Of a DNA stretch of 64,000 nucleotides, positions 54,701 through 62,564 are shown piece by piece. A model generated the notes under the pieces. The model worked only from the letters and a program-made list of their open reading frames with translations. It searched no databases and was not told the origin of the DNA. Where the stretch lies: positions 35,916 through 99,915 of the forward strand of contig NZ_BBLT01000014.1 in assembly GCF_000775915.1 (NCBI RefSeq). The letters run 5' to 3'. Position numbers and translations under genes: made by a program. Position 1 is the stretch's first letter. Each line of letters starts with the position of its first letter. Source of the DNA: Sporocytophaga myxococcoides. Lineage in GTDB: Bacteria > Bacteroidota > Bacteroidia > Cytophagales > Cytophagaceae.

Positions 54701-55645
54701 AATGGGATCCTGCGGCTAACTCTCTTTGACAAAGAAACCTCTATCAATACTATTAATAGGCCGATCACAACATACAGCGTTCAAAACAAACTCATTTATG
54801 ACGGGAATGCATCTATAAGGAATGGGAGATTTGCAGTTGAGTTTATTATTCCAAAAGATATTTCATATCAATACGACAATGGTAAAATCAGTCTTTATGC
54901 CAGCAATTTCCCTAGTGTACGAGACGGTGCTGGTTCTTCAACCAATATCATTATCGGAGGATCTGATAATAATGCAACCGATGACATCACTCCACCAATC
55001 ATCAAAGCTTATCTGAACGATGAGTCATTTGTCTTTGGGGGAATTACTAATTCAAATCCAAAACTCATTGTTAATTTATTTGACGAAAGTGGAATAAATC
55101 TGGCTTCTTCAGGCATTGGTCATGAGATTTCATTAATCCTCGATAATTCAAACGAGCGCATCATATTAAATGAATTTTATACCACTAAACTGGATAATTA
55201 CAAGAATGGAACTGTTACTTTTAATTTAAAAAATCTTACACCGGGAAATCATTCATTAAAAATAAAAGCCTGGGATACTTATAATAACTCTTCCGATACC
55301 TATTTGGAATTTGTTGTTGTAAACAAAGAAGATGTTGATATCTCCAATGTTTTGAATTATCCAAACCCCTTTACTACTCATACTGAATTTCATTTTGATC
55401 ACAACAGAGCTGGAGATGATATTGATGTAAAAATTCAGATTTATACTGTCTCTGGTAAATTAATTAAAACCATTTCTGAAAGATTTTATATTTCACCTGC
55501 CCATATTTCAAATATATTTTGGGATGGCCTTGACGACTTTGGTGATAAAATTGGTAAAGGAGTATATGTATATAAAGTTTCGGTTAAATCACTTTCTGAC
55601 GGAAATCATAAATCAAAGTTTCAAAAGCTCTTTATTCTCAATTAA
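51752..55645 (+). CDS. porU: PorU-like T9SS sortase, copy 1
   Basis: C25-family cysteine peptidase of the T9SS attachment complex. PorU removes the C-terminal signal of cargo and joins it to a surface glycolipid. 1297 aa, signal peptide 1-20 (FKVFA, then Gln21). The catalytic dyad is intact: H811 in IGHGNEVQL and C845 in AATCQFGRYD. FVTLFGDCSVDYK and YSSDDFYG precede it. The last 90 residues (NYPNPFTTHTEFHF, FGDKIGKGVYVYKVSV) form a CTD-like FlgD fold. A second homologue at 57419-61309 is alignable over the full length. In this copy the residue after GHG is Asn instead of Gly. It is separated from copy 2 by an MBL hydrolase and pssA. Confidence 0.9.
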   Translation: MKFIQLLLILLLVDSFKVFAQNVNSNSGISIQWGNPITLQTKDHDIKVPDFLSANHLEIHGFLPSYHIRIYDEVVEEIEIFADSTEIVDAETAKLIREAAKEGFAPFISISYFKGKPVSDIFVVPILTTADSYLKLRAFSYSYKTRRNKSVGTDSRKIIRKANNSYLSSTSTSTSVLANGEWFKFSIPYSGVFKIDYNLLLKIGINPSGINPRELKIYGNGGGMLPQSNSIPRYDDLVENSIFVFGEDDGKFDPQDYILFYGVGPHVWKYNEIERSFNHSYNLYSDLSYYFLTIGPDNGLRISDQSSLSNATATIDQFDERYFFEKDEAQVMTTPWVPSGRLWIGDIFNYNLQNTYNYDATGIIQNSNIIIRSACVGRSTTASSFNVSINNILIGSHEFKIPRYFEIPASDDTYIGEYKIDTWQINSSAIAGNNFSIKYSFNKNGKSEARGYLDFFEVFIKKKLQLYGNQTSFRSLQSLNNSISEYSIAGTNNSELIWEITDPLFVKNQNYDFKSGQSSFSANSSILKEYIIFKPDNVSAPAFESRVENQNLHGITQSGIPDNLIITTDEFLKPANELAQFHKNFDNLDSYVVTVKKIYNEFSSGAQDISAIRDFIKMVYDRSRPGDSLQFVTLFGDCSVDYKNRIPNNTNLIPVYQSRESLHSLLSYSSDDFYGLLDDNEGNWEENLNVNDKMEIGIGRLPVRTESEAYEVVEKIKKYKSNQSLGKWRNNITLIAGNLAPKDSDTNSFLSAAETLADIITQRGKDYNLNKIYLPSYPLIYTPSGAICPLANEAIQNEFEKGTLILNYIGHGNEVQLSQENILNTTSLANLKNQFQLPFLVAATCQFGRYDFPEIQSGVEVALRNREGGSIGSLAPTRPVYNLYNQALNEAFYKTAFLKMGTQFLTLGEIILFTKNNSTRGIYNRSYTLIGDPCLTLNYPREEILVTQINGQYTGGTSDTLKALQKAKIEGEIRSGGNIISDYNGILRLTLFDKETSINTINRPITTYSVQNKLIYDGNASIRNGRFAVEFIIPKDISYQYDNGKISLYASNFPSVRDGAGSSTNIIIGGSDNNATDDITPPIIKAYLNDESFVFGGITNSNPKLIVNLFDESGINLASSGIGHEISLILDNSNERIILNEFYTTKLDNYKNGTVTFNLKNLTPGNHSLKIKAWDTYNNSSDTYLEFVVVNKEDVDISNVLNYPNPFTTHTEFHFDHNRAGDDIDVKIQIYTVSGKLIKTISERFYISPAHISNIFWDGLDDFGDKIGKGVYVYKVSVKSLSDGNHKSKFQKLFILN

Positions 55646-55823
55646 GGTTAGATATCATATATAAATTGATTTTTAAAAGATTTATCAATATTTTATTTGA
55701 ATACACATAACACATTTTGTAAAATGGGTGGATTTATGTTCTTCCAAAAAAGATTGAAATTTTGAATACAAATCCAATGAATATTGGTAATTTACAAATC
55801 AAATTTGCAAGTAAAACTTTATA

Positions 55824-56471
55824 ATGATTCAGGTTCATTCATTTGTATTTAATCCCTTTCAGGAAAACACTTATATTCTTTTCGACGAAACCCGAGAAGC
55901 TATAATTATAGATCCAGGCTGTTATGAAAAAGATGAGCAGAAAGACCTTACTGCTTTTATTGAATCAAAAGATTTAAAGGTAAAATCTTTGATCAACACT
56001 CATTGCCACGTAGATCATGTTTTAGGCAATAGCTTTGTAAAAGATCATTACAAAGTAGAGTTAGGCATTCATCCGATAGAATTGAATCTATTAAGAGCAG
56101 TAAAAAGTTATGCATTCAATTATGGATTTGCAGGGTATCATGGCACAGAGCCAGAGTACTATTTGAATGAAGGAGATAAAGTAAAATTTGGAAATTCAAA
56201 ACTCGAGGTTCTATTTGTACCAGGTCATGCTCCTGGTCATATAGCATTATACAGTAAAGAACAAGCTTTCTGTATTGCTGGAGATGTTCTATTTAATAGA
56301 AGCATAGGAAGAACAGATCTTCCCGGTGGAAACTTTGAAACATTGATCCACAGTATTCAAACAAAACTATTTGTCCTTCCGGATAATACAGTAATATTTC
56401 CTGGACACGGCCCTTCCACCACCATTGGAGAAGAAAAACGTTACAATCCATACTGCGCAACAATAAAATGA
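55824..56471 (+). CDS. MBL-fold metallo-hydrolase (glyoxalase II-like)
   Basis: 215 aa, no signal peptide. THCHVDHVLG is the HxHxDH zinc site, VPGHAPGHIALY and IAGDVLFNRSIGRTDLPGG follow, and FPGHGPSTTIGEEKRYNPY supplies the last His. It resembles the short glyoxalase II-like hydrolases that act on glutathione-type or other thioesters; the substrate is not determined here. Its stop overlaps the pssA start by 4 bases (ATGA). The pair lies between the two porU genes. Confidence 0.92.
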   Translation: MIQVHSFVFNPFQENTYILFDETREAIIIDPGCYEKDEQKDLTAFIESKDLKVKSLINTHCHVDHVLGNSFVKDHYKVELGIHPIELNLLRAVKSYAFNYGFAGYHGTEPEYYLNEGDKVKFGNSKLEVLFVPGHAPGHIALYSKEQAFCIAGDVLFNRSIGRTDLPGGNFETLIHSIQTKLFVLPDNTVIFPGHGPSTTIGEEKRYNPYCATIK

Positions 56472-57175
56472 TCATAAAAAAACACATCCCTAATTTTGTT
56501 ACCTGTTTAAACCTGTTATCGGGATGTATTGGGATTACCGAAGCATTTAAAGGCAATCTTGTAAATGCTGCGCTTTTAATCATAGCAGGAGCAATTTTTG
56601 ATTTTTTTGATGGGTTTATTGCCCGTTTAGTTAAAGCCTCTTCCCCAATTGGAAAAGATCTCGATTCCCTTGCAGATGTAATCACTTTTGGATTATTGCC
56701 TGGTGTAATACTATTTAATTTATTATCGACTAATGACAATCTTCCTTTGGGCATAAAATACATTCCATTAATTGTTCCAGTTTTTTCTGCACTTCGCTTA
56801 GCTAAATTTAATAATGATCCACGTCAAACCGGTTCCTTTATTGGAGTGCCGACACCTGCAAATGCCCTTCTCATTGGATCACTCCCTTTAATTACAGAAT
56901 TTAATTCAGATTTAAATCTGAATTTTATCATCTTCAATCCCCTTTTCCTAATTTTGCTGAGTGTGATAATGTCCATCCTTCTGGTTTCAGAAATTCCACT
57001 ATTTGCTTTAAAGTTTAAAACATTTAATTGGAAAGACAATCAAATTACTTATATTTTCCTAATAATCAGCTCCATACTTTTACTTTCAATAAAAGTAGCA
57101 GCCATACCATTAATAGTAATTTTATATGTAATTTTGTCCATAATCAATAATTCAGTATTTAAGAAAACCAAATAA
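56468..57175 (+). CDS. pssA: CDP-diacylglycerol-serine O-phosphatidyltransferase
   Basis: Membrane enzyme of 235 aa that makes phosphatidylserine, the precursor of phosphatidylethanolamine. The CDP-alcohol phosphotransferase signature is visible as DFFDGFIARLVKASSPIGKDLDSLADVITFGLLPG, with the DG..AR..G..D..D residues. About six hydrophobic segments follow. It is coupled to the MBL gene by a 4-base overlap. No phosphatidylserine decarboxylase gene is in the window. Confidence 0.94.
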   Translation: MIIKKHIPNFVTCLNLLSGCIGITEAFKGNLVNAALLIIAGAIFDFFDGFIARLVKASSPIGKDLDSLADVITFGLLPGVILFNLLSTNDNLPLGIKYIPLIVPVFSALRLAKFNNDPRQTGSFIGVPTPANALLIGSLPLITEFNSDLNLNFIIFNPLFLILLSVIMSILLVSEIPLFALKFKTFNWKDNQITYIFLIISSILLLSIKVAAIPLIVILYVILSIINNSVFKKTK

Positions 57176-57418
57176 CATAAAATTGAAGTTTATCGCCAGG
57201 GTCGATGAATGCTGGTATGAATGACTGAATTCTAATGTTTATGCTCTTGAATTTGACAAGACGCTTATAAAAGAAAATATAAACCTTAAAAAGCTAATAA
57301 CCAACCTGATTATGGAAGGATATAGTTTTAAAATTATACAAGCATAATAAATAATTCAAAATGCCGTTTATATCTCGCCTGCAAACCAGGCAAGATATAA
57401 ACGGTTGTTTTTTTATCT
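57176..57418 (+). other. Intergenic stretch with possible decayed reading frame and terminator
   Basis: 243 bp between pssA and porU copy 2. About 57183-57346 reads in one frame as protein-like sequence (for example KFIARVDECWYE, then a TGA stop, then NVYALEFDKTLIKENINLKK and a TAA), which looks like a short broken gene but matches nothing I recognise. The rest is the terminator at 57364-57414. Confidence 0.4.
57364..57414 (+). terminator. Strong intrinsic terminator directly before porU copy 2
   Basis: Outer 12-bp stem CCGTTTATATCT / AGATATAAACGG, one unpaired base on each side, then an inner 5-bp stem GCCTG / CAGGC with a 5-base loop. The tract TTGTTTTTTT ends four bases before the ATG at 57419. 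It would end the MBL-pssA transcript, and it leaves no room for a leader between it and the porU start. Confidence 0.9.
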
Positions 57419-60400
57419 ATGAAATTAGAAACAAAGCTATTATTTCTATTACTGATATACACAATCAGTGCCAAAGCTCAAAATTCTGAAACTAAAAACT
57501 CCATTAAGTTAAAGTGGACACCTCCGGTTTCTGTTTTGGATAACCAAGCCAAAACAAGATTAGTTCCTAATTTTGAAGAAGCTTTTCATGTAGAACCTCA
57601 GGATTATTTACCCTCATTTGTATTACGCCTATATAATGAAAGGGTAGAGGAAATTTCAATTCAGCCGGATTCAACAGAAATTATGAGCAGTACAGATGCC
57701 GATCTTATAAAAAATGCTCCTGCTACAGCGTTTGAAACAAAAATTTTTATACGATACCATAAAGGGAAACCGCTAAGCGAAATTTTTATCGTTCCAATTA
57801 AAGCTTCTGGTGGTTCATTTCAAAAAATTCATAAATTTTCATATACCTATAAAACAGCTCGGACATCTGAAATTGCTCCTGCTTCAACCAAAATTTCAAA
57901 GAGATCAGGAGCATCCATTACGAGAACTGCTTCAAGTACCAATTCTGTCCTATCATCAGGAGACTGGTATAAATTAAGTATTTCAAATTCCGGAATTTTT
58001 AAAATAGATTACAATTTCCTCTCAAATCTAGGGCTAAACCCATCTTCCATAAATCCTAAGCAAATCAAAATATTTGGTAATGGAGGAGGAATGCTGCCTC
58101 AAAAAAACAATGCTCCAAGATACGATGACCTGGTTGAAAATGCTATTTATGTTTCAGGTGAAGATGATGGTAAATTTGACCAGGGTGATTTCATTCTCTT
58201 TTATGGGTTAGGTCCACATAGCTGGACATATGATTCTATAAATCAAAGCTTCAAACACGCTTTTAATATTTATTCCGACTTTGCTTATTACTTTCTTACT
58301 ATAGGTTCGGATAATGGCCTTCGGATTCCTGAACAGGCATCAGAAACAGGTGCAGAACAAACCTTTACTCAATTTGATGATAGATACTTTTTCGAAAAAG
58401 ATGAAGCACAGGTAATGGTGGAACCCATAAAACCAAGTGGCAGGCTTTGGATTGGCGATATCTTTAATTACAACCTTCAATATACATACCCATACGATGC
58501 AACTGGAATTATTCCTAATAGTGATATATTGTTCAGATCTTCATGTATAGGAAGGTCTTCAGCAGCAAGTTCATTCAATATATCTCTAAATAATGTGGCT
58601 ATTGGCTCTCATGTATTTAATGATCCATTTAGATTTGAAAATCCTAGTTCTGAGTACCCATATGTAGGTGAGGAGAAAACTGAATTGTTCAAAATCAATA
58701 GCTCTGCAATTAATAATAGCTCTAACATTTCAATAAAGTATGTTTATAATAAATCTGGCCGAAGTGAAGCTAGAGGCTACCATGACTATTTTGAAATCTT
58801 TGTCCAAAAGCATTTAAGACTATATAATAATCAGACAACCTTCAGATCCATACGAAGCCTTAATTATAACATTTCCGAATTTAAAATTTCAGGTACACGA
58901 GGGACAGAAATTTTATGGGATATTACCGATCCTTTGTATGTAAAAAAACAAAATTATACTTATGCTTCGGACACATTGTTTTTTTCGACTAATACCAGCA
59001 CACTAAAGGAATTTGTTGTTTTTAATTTAAATAATCTTAGTGGGCCCGGTTATGTAGGTAAAGTTACAAATCAAAATCTCCACGGAATTATTGGTCCAAA
59101 TATTCCAGATAATCTAATTATTACCACTGATGAATTTGAAGATGCTGCGAATCAACTGGCTCAATTCCATAAATCTTATGATAATCAGGATTGTTATGTT
59201 GTAACTGTAAAAAAGATTTATAATGAGTTTTCGTCAGGAGCTCAGGATATTACAGCAATCAGAGATTTTATAAAAATGGTTTATGACAGAAGTACCCCTG
59301 GTGACAGCTTACACTATGTTACTTTATTTGGAGATTGCTCTGTGGATTATAAAGACAGGTTAACCAATAACACCAATTTTGTTCCCACTTATGAATCAAG
59401 GGAATCCTTACATCCAATTTTTTCATACTCGTCCGATGATTATTATGGTTTTATGGACTCTTATGAAGGGGAGTGGGTTGAAAAACTTAGTGGAGATGCA
59501 ACCCTAGACATAGGTATAGGGCGGCTTCCGGTGAAAACAGCTGCTGAAGCATATACAATAGTTGACAAAATTAAAACCTATAAGAGCAATCGGTCATTAG
59601 GAAAATGGAGGAACAGAATTACTCTAGTTGCTGACAATCAACCTAACAGTAACCTTCATTTAATTTCGGCTGAAAAATTATCTACGAAACTTGAACAAGA
59701 TTACCCTTATTATAATATTAATAAAGTATACCTTGCAGCCTATCCAATGGTATATACTCCTTCAGGTACTACCTGCCCTGCCGCAGCAGAAGTAATTCAA
59801 AATGACATTGATAAAGGAATATTTATATTGAACTATACTGGACACGGGGGAGAATTGCAGTTGGCTCAGGAAAATATTCTAAATACTACTATTATTTCCA
59901 AGTGGAAAAACATTGACCAACTTCCATTTATAGTAGCTGCAACGTGTCAATTTGGACGATATGATTATCCTGCTGTTGTTTCAGGAATAGAAACAGCAGT
60001 ATTAAGTGCAAATGGAGGGGCAATAGGTTCTCTTGCATCTACAAGACCAGTTTATTCAAATACCAATGAGGCTATTAATGTTGCCTTTTATAATGCTTTA
60101 TTTCAAAAGAAGGGGAACAGATACCAGCGTCTTGGAGAAATTATGCAGCCAACTAAAAACAAGAGTAATTCTGGTATTAACAATAGGAATTATGCATTAT
60201 TGGGCGATCCAGCATTGACACTAAATTACCCAATAGAAGAAATTGTTCTTACAAAAGTAAATGGCGAGGATGTTACAGGTGTTGTAAGCGATACAATTAA
60301 AGCACTTGATAAAGTTAAGCTAGAAGGGGAAGTGAGATCAAGTGGGAGTCTCATAGGAGATTATAATGGTGTTTTAAATCTAACACTTTACGATAAAAAG

Positions 60401-61309
60401 AATACAATTACGACTTTAGAAAACCCAGTTACAAGCATTAGGTTACAAAACAGTCTTATTTATGATGGTCCTGCATCAATAAAAAATGGTAAATTTTCAT
60501 TAGAATTTGTTATCCCAAAAGATATTTCTTATCAATATAGCAATGGTAAAGCTAGCTTTTATGCCAGCAATTTTCCTGCTCTCCAAGATGCCAAAGGAGC
60601 ATCTTTTGACCTTGTAATCGGGGGAACTAATAAAAATGCAGCAGAAGATAATACTCCTCCCGTCATTAAATCTTTTTTAAATGATGAATCTTTTATTTTC
60701 GGGGGAACGACAGGTTCTAATCCAAAATTAATTATTAAACTATTTGATGAAAATGGAATTAATCTTGCCTCAGCAGGTATTGGTCATGAAATTTCAATGA
60801 CCATAGACAATTCTAATGAGATAATATACTTAAATGAATTTTACAGCTCCAATTTAGATGACTATAAAAATGGTACTGTAAATTACCCTCTAAAAGATTT
60901 GAAGCCTGGCAATCACTCTATAAAAATTAGAGCTTGGGATACTTATAATAACTCCGCTGAAGCTTACCTTGAATTTGTAGTAGTAAACAATGAATCAATA
61001 ACCCTCGACCACATTCTGAATTATCCAAATCCATTCTCTACCAATACAGAATTTCATTTCGACCACAACAGAGCTGGTGAAGATATTGACGTTATGATAC
61101 AAATTTATACAGTTTCAGGAAAACTTGTCAAAACCATTTCCAATAGATTACTCACGAGTCCTAGTCATGTATCAGGAATCCATTGGGATGGCCGTGATGA
61201 ATTCGGGGATAAACTTGGAAAAGGAGTATATGTATATAAATTAAATGTTAAATCTCTCCGAGATGGTAACCACAAATTTAAATACCAAAAGCTAGTAGTT
61301 CTTAACTAA
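57419..61309 (+). CDS. porU: PorU-like T9SS sortase, copy 2
   Basis: 1296 aa, the same domain order as copy 1. Signal peptide 1-20 (TISAKA, then Gln21), N-terminal beta-rich region with KIFGNGGGMLPQ and EDDGKFDQGDFILFYG, C25 domain with YVTLFGDCSVDYK, H809 in TGHGGELQL and C843 in AATCQFGRYD, then the C-terminal FlgD/CTD-like domain (NYPNPFSTNTEFHF, FGDKLGKGVYVYKLNV). Blocks such as VVTVKKIYNEFSSGAQD and IRDFIKMVYDRS are identical in both copies, while linkers differ. The adjacent downstream porV is the usual partner, so this copy probably sits in the ancestral locus. The start ATG follows the upstream terminator by four bases. Confidence 0.92.
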   Translation: MKLETKLLFLLLIYTISAKAQNSETKNSIKLKWTPPVSVLDNQAKTRLVPNFEEAFHVEPQDYLPSFVLRLYNERVEEISIQPDSTEIMSSTDADLIKNAPATAFETKIFIRYHKGKPLSEIFIVPIKASGGSFQKIHKFSYTYKTARTSEIAPASTKISKRSGASITRTASSTNSVLSSGDWYKLSISNSGIFKIDYNFLSNLGLNPSSINPKQIKIFGNGGGMLPQKNNAPRYDDLVENAIYVSGEDDGKFDQGDFILFYGLGPHSWTYDSINQSFKHAFNIYSDFAYYFLTIGSDNGLRIPEQASETGAEQTFTQFDDRYFFEKDEAQVMVEPIKPSGRLWIGDIFNYNLQYTYPYDATGIIPNSDILFRSSCIGRSSAASSFNISLNNVAIGSHVFNDPFRFENPSSEYPYVGEEKTELFKINSSAINNSSNISIKYVYNKSGRSEARGYHDYFEIFVQKHLRLYNNQTTFRSIRSLNYNISEFKISGTRGTEILWDITDPLYVKKQNYTYASDTLFFSTNTSTLKEFVVFNLNNLSGPGYVGKVTNQNLHGIIGPNIPDNLIITTDEFEDAANQLAQFHKSYDNQDCYVVTVKKIYNEFSSGAQDITAIRDFIKMVYDRSTPGDSLHYVTLFGDCSVDYKDRLTNNTNFVPTYESRESLHPIFSYSSDDYYGFMDSYEGEWVEKLSGDATLDIGIGRLPVKTAAEAYTIVDKIKTYKSNRSLGKWRNRITLVADNQPNSNLHLISAEKLSTKLEQDYPYYNINKVYLAAYPMVYTPSGTTCPAAAEVIQNDIDKGIFILNYTGHGGELQLAQENILNTTIISKWKNIDQLPFIVAATCQFGRYDYPAVVSGIETAVLSANGGAIGSLASTRPVYSNTNEAINVAFYNALFQKKGNRYQRLGEIMQPTKNKSNSGINNRNYALLGDPALTLNYPIEEIVLTKVNGEDVTGVVSDTIKALDKVKLEGEVRSSGSLIGDYNGVLNLTLYDKKNTITTLENPVTSIRLQNSLIYDGPASIKNGKFSLEFVIPKDISYQYSNGKASFYASNFPALQDAKGASFDLVIGGTNKNAAEDNTPPVIKSFLNDESFIFGGTTGSNPKLIIKLFDENGINLASAGIGHEISMTIDNSNEIIYLNEFYSSNLDDYKNGTVNYPLKDLKPGNHSIKIRAWDTYNNSAEAYLEFVVVNNESITLDHILNYPNPFSTNTEFHFDHNRAGEDIDVMIQIYTVSGKLVKTISNRLLTSPSHVSGIHWDGRDEFGDKLGKGVYVYKLNVKSLRDGNHKFKYQKLVVLN

Positions 61310-61352
61310 TAATTGATTTAAAATTTTAATTTTGAAATTCAAATTCACAGCA

Positions 61353-62558
61353 ATGATAAAAAGATTATTTTTTAGTTTAAGCATTGTAGTACTTACCAAC
61401 CAAATTACCTTGGGCCAAGGTTCTGGATTGACCTTAGGAGGGCAAGATGTTGAGCGAAACCCTATTACAACAGCAACGCCTTTCTTAACCATATCACCAG
61501 ATGCCAGATCCGGAGCCATGGGAGATGTTGGAGCTGCAATATCACCAGATGCCAATTCAATCTTTTGGAACCCAGCTAAACTAGCCTTTGCCGAAAAAGA
61601 TATGGGATTTGCCATTAGTTATACTCCATGGCTAAGAAAACTTGTAAATGACATGTCACTTTCTTACTTGTCTGGCTATAAAAAGCTAAGAAAAGAAGAA
61701 GCTATCGGAATTTCAATGAATTACTTCAATCTGGGGAATATTACCTTTACAGATATAAACGGTAATAACATGGGGGATTTTCGGCCAAAAGAGTTTTCAT
61801 TCACAGGATGTTATTCAAGAAAATTAAGTAAGACATTAGGAGTCGCAGTAGGTCTTAAATACATTCATTCTAACCTTTCAGGTAGCATATCAATCAACAA
61901 TTCGGGTACAACGACCGCAGCTAAACCAGGAAATACAGCTGCAGGAGACATTGGGGTCTATTTTAACAATGATTATATAATAGCAGGAACAAATACAAAC
62001 ATTGCTCTAGGTGCAATGTTATCAAACCTTGGAGCAAAAATATCATATACCAATAGTAGCCAAAAAGATTTCATCCCGACAAGTTTGAGAGTTGGTACTG
62101 CAGTAACAACTGAATTGGACCCATATAATAAGCTGGTCTTCGCTTTAGATGCCAATAAGTTGTTAGTTCCAACCCCACCTCAAAGGGATAGTTTAAATAA
62201 TATCGTAAAAGGAAAAGACCCTGAAAGAAATCTATTAAGTGGAGTACTTGGTTCATTTTCTGATGCGCCCGGAGGATTTAAAGAAGAAATGCAGGAAATC
62301 ATTTTATCTGGAGGAGTAGAATACTGGTATAATGACTTATTTGCAGTTAGAGGCGGATATTTTTATGAAAACCCTCATAAAGGAAACAGAAAGTATTTTA
62401 CATTAGGATTTGGGATAAGATACCAAGTTTTTGGCTTAGACTTCGCATATCTTGTACCTGTAAGGTCTAACAATCCCCTTGCTGAAACGTTAAGGTTTAC
62501 ACTTCATTTCAATTTCGAAAGAAAGAGCCAAAAAGATATAGATACTATAACAGAATAA
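61353..62558 (+). CDS. porV: PorV, T9SS outer-membrane shuttle protein
   Basis: FadL-like outer-membrane protein (401 aa) that carries T9SS cargo from the translocon to PorU. The ATG at 61353 gives signal peptide IVVLTNQITLG before Gln22; an in-frame TTG seven codons upstream (61332) is less likely. The conserved N-terminus of the mature protein is TATPFLTISPDARSGAMGDVG, then SPDANSIFWNPAKLAFAEKD and LSYLSGYKKL. The C-terminus is LAETLRFTLHFNFERKS. It lies 43 bases after porU copy 2, the common porU-porV order. Confidence 0.94.
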   Translation: MIKRLFFSLSIVVLTNQITLGQGSGLTLGGQDVERNPITTATPFLTISPDARSGAMGDVGAAISPDANSIFWNPAKLAFAEKDMGFAISYTPWLRKLVNDMSLSYLSGYKKLRKEEAIGISMNYFNLGNITFTDINGNNMGDFRPKEFSFTGCYSRKLSKTLGVAVGLKYIHSNLSGSISINNSGTTTAAKPGNTAAGDIGVYFNNDYIIAGTNTNIALGAMLSNLGAKISYTNSSQKDFIPTSLRVGTAVTTELDPYNKLVFALDANKLLVPTPPQRDSLNNIVKGKDPERNLLSGVLGSFSDAPGGFKEEMQEIILSGGVEYWYNDLFAVRGGYFYENPHKGNRKYFTLGFGIRYQVFGLDFAYLVPVRSNNPLAETLRFTLHFNFERKSQKDIDTITE

Positions 62559-62564
62559 TGAAAG

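Noticed and set aside
55713..55726. CATTTTGTAAAATG after porU copy 1 as a terminator
   Set aside because: The loop would be two bases and no T-tract follows, so it is not a convincing terminator.
57183..57346. purS-like small gene
   Set aside because: The start resembles PurS only over a few residues, and an in-frame TGA follows within 15 codons.
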